A stretch of DNA of 64,000 nt. Origin: Phyllostachys edulis (Eukaryota > Streptophyta > Magnoliopsida > Poales > Poaceae). The stretch is taken from assembly GCA_036346405.1 (NCBI GenBank), contig CM070561.1:22600215-22664214 (forward strand), in the 5' to 3' direction. Shown here piece after piece: positions 22,425 through 33,022 of this stretch. Positions within the stretch are counted from its first letter, which is position 1; every line of letters starts with the position of its first letter. Both the position numbers and the translations under genes were made by a program. The notes under the pieces are model-generated. The model saw only the letters and a list, made by a program, of their open reading frames with translations. It had not been told where the DNA came from and made no database searches.

Positions 22425-22821
22425 TGTTGGATCCTAGGATGGAATCTGACTGGTTTTGAGGATGAAATCGACAGGAACGAGGAAACGACGCAAGAATAGC
22501 AATAAAGTAGCTAAGAACCCTAAAGCTAAGAGACGCTAGTTATTGGCGTAATACTTTGATGCCATCTCATTCCATGGTTCAATTTTAAAAGGGAATACAA
22601 AGCTGTAAGAAGTAAAACTGAATTACATTCTGTTAAACAAGTTTTCACCCGTGCGAAGTACTATTCATGGTAAACGACACACTCAATACTCCAGCCATTC
22701 TTGTACGTTGATCATCACTTAAGAGGATATCTAGCCATCTGAACCGTCCACTCGACATAACGCTTCGTTCAGAAGCTATCGTTCTTCTCTAAAGACTGAA
22801 ACCAAAACTCTGATTCTGACA
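22425..22821 (-). repeat. G2 5' LTR (397 bp)
   Basis: On the minus strand the LTR starts TGTCAGAATC and ends GATCCAACA, next to the primer-binding site. Its first 229 bases recur at 8230-8457. ACGGC at 22822-22826 would be the target duplication, but the partner is off-window. Confidence 0.88.
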
Positions 22822-22826
22822 ACGGC

Positions 22827-23344
22827 TCCCTACAAAACCCTGATCCCCGTCAACAGGCGAGGGAGGCGAGCAGTGGGCATGCAAGCACTGCTGCAGATGG
22901 AGGGGGAGATCATGAGGTGAGGTGGGGCGAATGGTAGGGTGGGGCGGCGCAAGGTGAGGTAGGGATGCTAGGGGCGAGGAGGTCACGGTAGCGAGCGAGG
23001 GCACCACGGCGTGGCGTAACGCCAATGAGAGGGAGGGACAAGCGATGGGTGAGGGCTAGAAGCGACGGCGATGGCGGGTGAGGCGGCAAGTGATCTTGGC
23101 AGATGGAAGGAGGGACGAGCGAGGGGGTCACAGATGAGAGGGAAGGATGGGTCGCGACACAGATGGGAGGGAGGGATAGGGCAACGACTAGAGAACGTGG
23201 CTAACGGTTGTGTCATGGTTTTTTTAACGTAGGATTAGGTTCATGTGGGTGGTATGTGGGTGAGACGATTGCCATCGCTGCGCGAGAATAACCCCTAATC
23301 TTTAGTAGTTAAGATATAGTGATCTTTTGAATTTCAATAAAAAT
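22827..23344. other. No gene seen; GC-rich then AT-rich intergenic
   Basis: Positions 22827-23210 are GC-rich and biased to GAGG/GGGA runs with no recognised domain on either strand. Positions 23220-23344 become AT-rich. The junction with the 3' UTR of the phosphatase gene is near 23345. Confidence 0.5.
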
Positions 23345-23807
23345 TGAAATGTAATATTTTTAAAACTGCTAGCCCGTGCGGTGCAAGGGTTGATGAAGGA
23401 CGAGAGATACAGTCAATCGGACAACATGCATATCTAGTCATATATATCCTTCTGAACCCGAGGGAATCAAGCATCAATCAAGATACAAAGAGCATAAACA
23501 CAACCACTTTGAGCACAACCCTACTAGACCCACTCCATAAGCACAAATTAATGCACAAGATCATCCACAAGTGGAAGCATACCCTAGAAAATTTACAGTC
23601 AATCCTTATAAGACCAGCTATCCCGTTAAGAAAAAACAAACAAACTACAGAAAGAGTAGATACGGAGGCAGAAATCGACAGCTCTACAATACATCTAACT
23701 GTGTACATGGAAACAGCTCCTGCAGAGCCTGCCATGTCGACAAAATTCAAACTCGGAAAGTCCGGATAATAAGGGTATTTGGGATATCTCCAGTCCAGTC
23801 TCAGGGT
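23345..23807 (-). other. Probable 3' UTR of the phosphatase gene
   Basis: The region follows the TGA at 23808 on the minus strand and has no competing gene. No clear AATAAA was seen, so the end is uncertain. The plus-strand open frame here is antisense and unsupported. Confidence 0.4.
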
Positions 23808-26290
23808 TCATAATCTCCTGCCAGACTCCAGGTTGTCTAGAACAGGGCTGGTGTCTCTTAGGGCGATCCCACCGTGCCCATGCCCTTCCGGAATATTGAC
23901 GGTTTCGATCTCCGTTGGTCGCCCGCTGTAGGAGTTTCCAGTGCCACTGTTGCGTGTCTCAGCTAGCTGGAGGGTGTATGCATGAGGCCAGAAAGCTGCG
24001 AGGCAAACATACATTACCATTTTCTATGATATACTGGACAAAACTCAAAACTCGATAGGTAAAAGAAAAGGAGGTACCATCGGCATCATAAGGATATGGG
24101 AAAAATTGCAGATAACAAAATGAAGCAACTGTAAGACCTGCAAAGGGAAGAGGCCACAATGAGTAAAAATAATATGTGCATTTAGGACCATATAAGGTCC
24201 TCTTACATGGATTTATAAATCTATCAAAATAGAAACCTATAATAGCTCCTGCAAATACATCTTGCCAGTGATGCCAGTAGTCATCCACTCGAGAAACAGC
24301 CACAAGAGCAGCAGCAAGTAGAGGCAGAAACACTATACACAGCTTTGCAACGTGGCCTCTACGATCAAAAACTGTGATTTTCCCAGCTAAGTACCATGCA
24401 AGGAAGCCTAGACCAGCAAAAGACCCTGAAGTAGTTTAACAGACGGTGAAAACACAAATGTTAGATAATCTAATCACAGCACCATTTGACGGAATTGTAT
24501 CAAAACTATCATCAATGTGCCTCAAAAACTGAAGAACCACAAGCCCACAACTTATATGGTAATTAGTAAATCAGGCGGACATTTTCAATGATATAAGATG
24601 TAGAGTAGTGAAGTGATAAAGAGGGTAATTGATATACTTCAGACTTCAGCAAATATCAAAATTCCCTCAATTCCATGAGGCATGCCTCACGGTGCCTCAA
24701 ATGTACCCCAGTTTAGAACTTTTGATATTGTCTTGCCCTGAAAATTCGTTGCTTTTCTCAGAAATGTATAGATCACTTTTAACTTCTTAATAAACCTCAC
24801 GAAGCAAGCCTCCGATGAGACTCAGAATTTTTAGCACCTAGCACAGGGCATGTTTTGACTGCAATGTTGAGACAAGGCTAACATTGTCTGACCATAAGAT
24901 ATGTAACTCCATAATGTAGGATATGGCAGACATGAGAAACCCAATGTTTGTTGCTACGTAGTAGTTCTCCAGCACTACCTACCGTCCCAACTGCTCATAC
25001 ACCAAGCAGCAAACCAAGCATTTGCATTGGTAGGCCCTTCGTCATCACACAACTGCACCACTTGCATGCCTGCCACTTCCTGGCTCCCTACCACCATTGC
25101 ACTAAACTAGCCGCCACATCGGGATGTCCCCATGCCCCAATTTAGGCCTTGCAACCCGTTCACAGCTCCCCTGGTGCCCAATCACATGTTTGCCACTAAG
25201 CCGGCCACCACAAACTACCCATTCATGACTCAACCACACCACTATAGCTAGTCATCACTTGATCCCAGGTCCCAGCCCACCCTGCATCGAAAGGATAATT
25301 TTTTTTGCAAGGCGTATTGCAAGGGCATTTTAGTGTTATCATTCAATAATATTAAACCATGCGGTGCGTAATGGAGTTCTGAAACCAAGAAATGAATGAA
25401 ACCAATATTTATCAAAGGCAACATAAGGTATATTGAGTATTTATGTCAGCACTTACATGAAGTGTGCCCACTTGGAAAGCTCTTGTGACCTTCTTTGATG
25501 ACACTCTTCTCTCCATGGCATAAAACGCCAGTAGTGACATTGTCATAAACCTGGAAGGAGACTCCATCAATGAGTTTTGGTCCTTTTGGATTCCATAAAT
25601 GATAAAACATTTGAACAGGCAGGTCAACACTCAACACAGATGAACTTGCTACCGGAACAAAAATGAAGTTTTAGTTTATGAGTCTTACATCCTTTCCATC
25701 TGGGAAACAGCGCCAGAAGAAATCTGGACGTGGGCGGCCTACTCCATCCTTAATTGCATCAGTGATCACTGCAGTTATGAGCACCGAATATAGAATCCCT
25801 ACGAAACTCCATTGTTCAGCATTATTTCTTTTATATATTATATCAATGTATTGATAGGATAAAGAACAATGTAATATACCCAGTATGCCATGGTGCAAAT
25901 CATAGAAATTGCTCTTTTTGAAGTAAATTCCACCAAAGATGACACAAGGTAATACAATTCCAATGAGCTGCAAATCACAAAAATAGTTAACAAATTGGAA
26001 AGAGATTTTTGAATTGCACAAAAGTATTGTAAGAGATTGAGACATATTCACAATTAAGGGACACAAGAACACACCGGAACAGCCCAAAAGGGCACCGTAT
26101 TGCCCTTCAATGGATATCTCAAGTCAGTCATCATGTCCCTCCCGACGAAACGGTGAAAAGGCTCAATCATATTCAACAGTCCATCTATAACAGCAAGGAG
26201 GACAAGTATTATCCAGTCATACATGTGGAATCTTGCCACTTTGGTTCCATGGGATTTTATAGTGTAACACCCTAACTGGATATCTGCCAT
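23808..26290 (-). CDS. LPP: Lipid phosphate phosphatase (PAP2 family, LPP2/LPP3-like), 7 coding exons
   Basis: Coding exons on the minus strand are 26290-26075, 25967-25880, 25798-25689, 25550-25457, 24425-24237, 24137-24078 and 23995-23808. All six introns are GT-AG, phases agree, and the total is 945 bases (314 codons plus TGA), usual for plant LPPs. The enzyme family removes phosphate from phosphatidic acid and diacylglycerol pyrophosphate at membranes. The three PAP2 motifs are intact: KDGVGRPRP (KX6RP), PSGH in SFPSGHTS, and SRVDDYWHHWQD (SRX5HX3D). About six hydrophobic segments are visible, for example WIILVLLAVIDGLLNMI, LIGIVLPCVIFGGIYF and LCIVFLPLLAAALVAVS. The C-terminus after exon 6 (FWPHAYTLQLAETRNS...) is hydrophilic. 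The start ATG lies 6 bases inside its exon, just after an AG acceptor (26297-26298), so the 5' UTR is spliced. Confidence 0.93.
24426..25456 (-). other. Long intron 4 of the phosphatase gene (1031 bp)
   Basis: The intron is bounded by GTAAGT at 25456 and TTCAG at 24426. It contains no recognised coding segment. A C-rich patch lies at about 24950-25270. Confidence 0.8.
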
Positions 26291-26296
26291 TGTATC

Positions 26297-29200
26297 CTAT
26301 AAATAACAAAGGGAGCAAGACAACAAAATGAGTGAGTAAAGTTACAATAACTACAAGATAGGCTGTGGATGTAATGCAGTGATAATAAAATCAAAGATAA
26401 TAAATTTCAATAAAAACTAATAAAATACCAAGAATACCAACACTTGCAACAGATCCAAAAGAAGATAATGTTATTCTTCTTGATTGGCTTTCGTACAGGG
26501 TGTAAAGATATTTCTCCAGATCCTCCAATAGATACCATGGACACTAAAATCAAGTATACCAGTCAAATCGTATACCATTGGACGATGGTTGATTTTTATC
26601 AGAACATTTCTACATTTTCGCATGTCCTTAGTTTATTCAGTGCACATAGTGCTGCTACAGTTCCACAATATTTTCGAGCTTCAACTGAAAATGATAATGT
26701 TTACAAGCTATATTTTTCATTTTTCAAACATTAGCACCATATATGGCAGTAGTATAGCTGTATATAATACAACATATTTCATACAATATTTTACACATGG
26801 ACCCAGTGAATGAGGCATTTTGAACTGTACTAGTGAACAGCATTGCAAGTTCACATTCGTAAATTTCATGGCATCCAAGAAAACTTCAAACATATGGTAG
26901 GAAATTACTGGTTCCATATGAATAACATATCAACCATGATATGGCCAAGGACTGACACACAAACTTTTCAATTTTTATGGTGAACAAAAACCAAAATTTG
27001 GCAACCCAAAGAGTCCATCCTAGGTAGCATAAAAATTCTGGACCAAATCAAATTTCAGGTAAGAAAACCACTATCAGATGGCCACTATCAACATGATTTA
27101 TCTAGGACATAGTTTTATCAATTTTATCCCTTGGGCAAAATGTGCTAGCTAAGACTTACAAATCACAGTACACTGAGGTTAGCAGGAAGACAATGCAAAA
27201 TTTTATTTGCCAGGAAAAGTAATATGATCCAAAAAAAATAAACAAACAAGATTGGTAGAAGCTTTGCTATTCTACTAAAATTGATGATTTATGACAATCA
27301 TTAAAAATGGAATGTCAACAAAAACCCACAATCTCTGAAATCTGGCAAACAGTTTGGAAGAATCGGCCCATTTAGATTAAAAAACACCAGGAATATCTAA
27401 CCTAGATTAAAACAATACCAGTAGCATCTAAACTATTGCAGTTAACTCGATCACTAACTAAACCGTTAGGGTGCATCCCTCCCATTGCAATGATTTGATA
27501 AGTATGAACACAAAATGAGTTGAATGCTAATAGAAGCTTGGGACGTTAACTAAATTCCAATTCAGTCTCTGACAAGATCACAAGTCCACACAACCAACAT
27601 AATTTTCAAGTTTCCCAGCAACCCATGAGGCACACCAAAAGTAACCCAACTCCAACCTCATGAAGCACACCAGAAGTAACCCAACTCCAATCATTGATAG
27701 TCCACTGGCACATACAAATATAACCACAGATTATATAAAGTTCTATGCAGACATTTCACCCATGATTCCTCTAATCAATAAGGAACTCATGAGACCATAA
27801 ATATTTTCAAATAAGATCCCAAGTCATATGCTAAGGCAGCTAAGCTCAGATTCAGACTACAATGATGTCAAACAATCTGCAAAATTTGATATTCCACTCA
27901 ACTGACAGAAACCAAAAGGCTAGGGAAGTTTTCAACAATACCAGCAGCAACTTGCTGGCCCTCATCAACTCATTGCCGGTAAGCTACAAATTACTTCTAT
28001 TTATAATCCTCTGTTGCTGTAACTGGTTTCGTAAATAGTTTCCTATAGTTGGTTTTATCTAATTACCAACTCGATTTGCATCACAAAGAAGAAGAAAAGG
28101 CAATTATTATCCCCTAACGGACCTGGATGCTCTACCAGAGTATGACAGGCAGGATGAATAGAGATGGGAAATGGAGAAAGGAGATAAATAAACTAGAATG
28201 GATGAACTGTATGGACCTGCTGCTCTGACCATAGTAAGGAATTGATAGCAGAGGCAAGCAGTCTCGGTAGGGTGGTAGTTCTAGAAATATAGATGTTTTG
28301 ATTTAAGCACAGGAAGTTAGGAAGGAATCGTTATGCCACTTCAAAGTTGAAAGACTTATCATATGAAAGAATGGAGAGTTCGAATATTAATATGCAAGCA
28401 CAAAATGAATTTAACAGCATTCAACAACGGAGGGCATTAATCATTTGCCGTTAATTTTAAACGATGCTTTGAACACAGAAGCAAACGTACAGTCAGCATC
28501 GTGGTTCTGCCAGCAATGTAAATTTAGCTTCATTTTCTTTCATTGCTTCAACAAAAGAATTCAGAATGCAAATTTACTATGGAGTCGTCGGTGATACAGT
28601 AGCATGTGTAATGTTATTTGTCAGACGCAAACAATGCATGAATGCCTTTTTAACAAAAGAAGACTGTAAAGAGAACTTCAAATAATCTGGCAATCAGTAT
28701 ACATGAAAGAATGCAAAGATTGAAGTACTAAAGAGTCAACCAAACCAAAACAAATTGCGACTGATTCAACCACTAATCCTCAAAGAACCATATACATGCT
28801 CTACCGATGGTTTTCATTTGACCCATTAAATCAACTAGATTAACTTGTGCTAAATTGGAGACCAACAGTTAACACAGAGAAATAATTTCACCAATGTCGA
28901 AATTCAAACCAATTGGCAGTTAACACAAAGCTTTGACATTTTTAAGATTGCTAGTAGGTCAAACATTTTAAAGATTGCCAGTACTAGTTGTTTGCCCACT
29001 TGACTCCAGAGTCGGGCGAAACGTGAGGCATGGAGGTTCAGTTGAACCCCCTTTTTTTGGAAAATAAATTGAGATGGGTCTTGCACGCAGGATAATAAGA
29101 ACCTAAACGAACCATGGAGTGATGGATTAGATTAGTAGGGTACCACGCAGCGAACAAACCAGCAACTAAGTGGACGGGGAGAAAGAAAGATTTGGGTTTG

Positions 29201-29771
29201 ACTGCGAACTCTTATGAGAAGAATCAAATCCATCTAATCAGGCTAAGGGTTCCTTACCAACAAACGAAGGAATCGATCCAATTCGGGAGGGATCTCCTCG
29301 GGTGGAAGCAGGTCTGGCTTGTCGTGTCCCGTCGCACGCCCGCAGCAAGGTCGCCGGCGGCGAAGCGGCACAACAAATTGTGAGGAAGACAAGAAGAACA
29401 AATAGGACCGGGAAGGGAATAATTTGGGGCAAGAATTTCACATGTACTTTCTTCACTGAATCGCTTGATATATAGGTACCTTCAGTCCACAGCATTGTGG
29501 ACCCATACAGAAATTTATCCACGATAACCATCTTTCTAATTCTTTCAAAATAAATGCAAATTCGCCTCTTAAAATTAGAGTGGCCAAGAAGGACTCAGGA
29601 TGTTTAGAATCCAAATAGCCAAGAATCACAGAAAAAGAATATTATATCTTTGGATGAAGCACAAGAAGTGAAGAACTAATCCAGGTAACATCACACTAGC
29701 AAGCACACAAAAAAAAACGTAACAAATTTCACAGGACAGTGGGGGAAAGAGAGAAGAAATCAAGAACTCAC
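26297..29771 (-). other. 5' UTR intron(s) of the phosphatase gene
   Basis: The ATG exon begins right after an AG at 26297-26298. Possible upstream donors on the minus strand are GTGAGTTC at 29771 (after a GC-rich stretch) and GTAAGGAA at 29257. No coding motif or complete transposon was recognised in about 26300-29240. The sequence is AT-rich and unremarkable apart from that. Confidence 0.5.
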
Positions 29772-30010
29772 AGGACGGTTCTTCCTTCCCTCGCGGTGTG
29801 AGACCAGCGGCTCCTCGAGCTCGCGCCGAGAGACCCCACGGATCGGCGCCTCCTCGCCCCCTAAAAGAAGAGGGAAATTATCGCACCCCCGCAGTGATTA
29901 TCAGCACAGATAAATCCCCAAAAAAAACAAGAAGGGAGAAGAAAAGGAACCGCGTCCGAGCTAATCCAATAATCTCTGGGTCAAATCTTTTGCGAATTGG
30001 CACCTGAAAT
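29772..30010 (-). promoter_or_regulatory. Probable first non-coding exon and promoter of the phosphatase gene
   Basis: On the minus strand a GC-rich, pyrimidine-containing leader ends ...AACCGTCCT followed by the donor GTGAGT. Upstream a weak TATA-like CATATAGC lies at about 30013-30020. A second GC-rich block ending in a donor-like site at 29258 could be an alternative first exon. These are inferences from composition and splice consensus only. Confidence 0.4.
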
Positions 30011-30019
30011 CTTGCTATA

Positions 30020-30780
30020 TGTCGCGCGCGGCAGGCTCGGCCACGTCTCCGTCGCGCCCGCGCCTACCTACTCGATCCTCCCGCTTTCTCCACCGCGCGG
30101 ATTGGATTCGGATTCGGAGCCGGAGACATTCGCTAGTGGAAGAGGTGAAAGGAAAAGAAAGGCTCCACGGTTTGCCGATCAGGACGAAAGAGGAACCGAC
30201 TAGAGAAGTTGGTGGCTTTTGTTGGGTTCTCTTGTGGGGTAGATCTAGCATAGCTGCTGCAGGGCTTTTCAATCATTTAATTTGAGTTCGTTTGAACTTT
30301 GAAATTTGAATGCCGGATTGCTTTCGCTTTACTACCTTTTTATAGTGTCGTAGTGTCATAGTATGATTGAACAAATGAAAATTGGCACTATTTTAACCTC
30401 CCCTCTTCCTAGGTAAAGTAGCATTATTTGTGCTTCATTGAGTCTTTTAAGGAGGTTGCAACCAAAGTTTAGAGAACCTTCTAAACAACCAATCACATGG
30501 CCGAATAATTTGTTTATTAGGCAGCATGTGTTCCACCTCTCTTTTTGTATGCGCCCATGCCGACTTTATAGTGATGATTTGACTCAATCTAGTATTATCC
30601 GAAGTATTATAAATCTTATCAAGCTAGTCGAAATATAAGGATTTGATTGGAATGCAAAAAAAAATATATTATATTATTATTATAGGAATTGAAGTATATT
30701 TTATGAAATTCATAAAAAAAATCATGTGAAATTATTCTTCTGTACCGAACCTGGCGTAATTATGGGGACGGGGGTTGATC
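30020..30780. other. No gene seen
   Basis: A GC-rich upstream flank (to about 30240) is followed by AT-rich sequence. Long open frames at 30019-30285 have no recognised domain and lie in promoter-proximal GC-rich DNA. Confidence 0.4.
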
Positions 30781-30789
30781 TAGTTGAAG

Positions 30790-32783
30790 GAATTTTTTTA
30801 AAATAATATTATTTTAAAACATAATTACAAAAATATATCGTCTCTCCAAAAAATTACAGAAATGTGTTCTGTCATGCCATTGAAATGGCGAAAGGACCTA
30901 TCGCCATTTTAAGCTGGCGACATGGACCCTCTCCTCATCATCGTAGGTCCGACCACCTATCGCCCGATTGAAATGGCGATAGGTCCTGTCGCCATTTGAG
31001 CTGGCAGCAGTTCTGTTGCCATTTCAAATGGCGACAACTAAATAAATTGCCCTCTCTAGCTAGGTTTGTCGCCTTTTGATTTTTATCGTTTTTAACGGTG
31101 CAAAATCATTAAACTCATAATAACATTTTTGATGGTTGTATGTGTGTTCTAGTCACGATGAATTTCGAAGAATTTTACGAGAAAGATTGAGATATGAGCG
31201 ATTAAATAAGTAGAAAGGTAAGTGATATTGCGATCGCGATGAATTATCACGCTTGCTCATGTACATGAGCGCATATTATGTAAGGAAACAAATGTGAACT
31301 TGCCATTACTATGAAAACTACGATAATTACATAACATTGACAAAACATCATTCATAGCAAAACATCATAACACTTAATAGCGATATTACATAACATTGAC
31401 AAAACATGATAACACTTAATTAAAATGATAATTGAACATTGGCAATAACATGTTACTCTTGTCGGGTGCAATAACATAATTGAACATTGGTAATAACATT
31501 AGTCGCACATCACCTCGGGTCAGTAGTGATAAAGGACTAGAACAGACGCCATGGATCTAACGACAGTGAGAGGTTACCCATGAGTGCCGTACTGCGCGCT
31601 AGTTGCATATGCACTTGCAACAAGCTCCTTCTTACGCATAGGCCTGCTCCCATGTCATATCCGTATGTTCGACGATGGCGCGACATCCGGTCCATACCTC
31701 TCTCTCTATTTCACCAAGGAGGCGGTGATGCAAACTCGGACCGCGGAGATATATGGTTCTGTTGTGGTTGACCATTTCACTAGCCATCCGACACAGGAGC
31801 AACTAACTGGTCATGCCGGACATTGATAGGCTCAAGGAAAAAGTTGAATGGCGGCAGTGCGGCGCGATTAGGAACAACATGGACGGCGCGGCGGGCGTCG
31901 TCGAAGAAGTGCTCTATTTGCAAGGAGTCTGGGCACACCTTCAAGAAATGTCCCACGAAATCCTCAAGATGAAGGAGACATCGCCACTCCGGACGTCAGA
32001 AGGGACCTCATCCGGTCACCCAACTCGAGAGCGATCCACGGGGGACGTTGAGGTGCGACCAATGTTATTACCAATGTTCGAATTATGTTATTGCGGACAA
32101 AGAGTAACATGTTATTGCCAATGTTACAATTATCATTTTAATTAAGTGTTATCATGTTTTCTTTGAATGTTATGTAATATCGCATGCTATTAAGTGTTAT
32201 GATGTTTTGCTATGAATGATGTTTTCTTTGAATGTTATGTAATTATCATAGTTTTCATAGTAATGGCAAGTTCACATTTGTTTCCTTACATAATATGCGC
32301 TCATGTACATGAGCAAGCGTATTAATTCACTAGCGATCGCAATATCACTTACCTTTCTACTTACTTAATCGCTCATATCTCAATCTTTTTCGTAAAATTC
32401 TTCGTAAATTCATCGCGACTAGAACAACATACAACCATCAAAAATGTTATTACGAGTCTAATGATTTTGCACCGTTAAAAACGATAAAAATCAAAAGACG
32501 GCAAACCTAGCTAGAGAATGGCAATTTGCTTAGTTTCGTCGCCATTTGAAATGGCGACAGAACTCGCGCCAATTCAAATGGCGACAAGGACCTATCGCCA
32601 TTTCAACTAGCGATAGGTGGCCGGACCGACGACGAGGGGAGAGGGTCCCTGTCACCAGTTGAAATGGCGATAGGTCCCTGTCGCCATTTCAACGGCGGCA
32701 TGTGAATACATTTCTGTAATTTTTTGGAGAGACGATATATTTTTGTAATTATGTTTTAAAATAATATTATTTAAAAAAAATCC
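30790..32783. mobile_element. MULE with about 0.7 kb terminal inverted repeats
   Basis: The ends GAATTTTTTTAAAATAATATT and its inverted partner at 32760-32783 are flanked by the perfect 9-bp duplication TAGTTGAAG (30781-30789 and 32784-32792). The 9-bp length is the Mutator-superfamily hallmark. Inverted repeats run from the ends to about 31513 and 32050. They contain many copies of GAAATGGCGATAGG and its complement. The unique middle (about 31514-32050) has GC-rich coding-like sequence. No full transposase is present. Confidence 0.88.
31900..31975 (+). pseudogene. CCHC zinc-knuckle remnant inside the MULE
   Basis: In one plus-strand frame the sequence reads SSKKCSICKESGHTFKKCPT, a complete CX2CX4HX4C knuckle, and soon meets a stop. 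Such knuckles lie near the C-terminus of many MULE transposases, so this is probably the tail of a deleted transposase. Confidence 0.6.
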
Positions 32784-33022
32784 TAGTTGAAGTACCGAGC
32801 TAGAGTTAGTCGATCGGGACTTATGGGGTTTATAAGCGGTTATAAGCTGAAGGACCATGTACCTTGCTGGTAAATTAGGTATGGTGAGTCCATTTTCTAT
32901 CTTAATTAACAAAAAGAAAAGAGAAAATTAGCTCGATACCATCCTAAATACTAAAGAGATATAAATTAGAAAATATTATTCCATGTGATGACGACATGTG
33001 AGTTTTTTACTTATTTAACACG

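Larger units (their letters stand above)
8230..22821 (-). mobile_element. Ty3/gypsy LTR retrotransposon G2, multiply interrupted
   Basis: On the minus strand the order is 5' LTR (22425-22821), primer-binding site, gag with protease (20414-22174), RT/RNase H (17674-19122), integrase (16371-17684), chromodomain (8476-8624), polypurine tract, and the 3' LTR start (8230-8457). The rest of the 3' LTR lies left of the window because G1 inserted into it. G2 is interrupted by a hAT element (19123-20333) and by a solo LTR that itself holds another solo LTR (8625-16370). Stops and frameshifts are present throughout pol. Confidence 0.88.

Noticed and set aside
23370..23395. Possible Helitron 3' end (hairpin-like CCCGTGCGGTGCAAGGG next to CTAG)
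   Set aside because: The hairpin touches CTAG without the usual spacer, the next base is not T, and no matching 5' TC end was seen.
23344..23769. Plus-strand open frame of 141 codons
   Set aside because: It is antisense to the probable 3' UTR of the phosphatase gene and has no domain, so it is treated as chance.
29238..29531. Minus-strand frame of 97 codons as an alternative N-terminal (transit peptide) exon of the phosphatase
   Set aside because: No splice acceptor supports joining it in frame, and the ATG exon at 26290 already gives a family-length protein.
30781..32792. A CRISPR-like or regulatory array of GAAATGGCGATAGG units
   Set aside because: The units lie in the arms of a MULE with a perfect 9-bp duplication, and spacing is irregular in a plant nuclear context.
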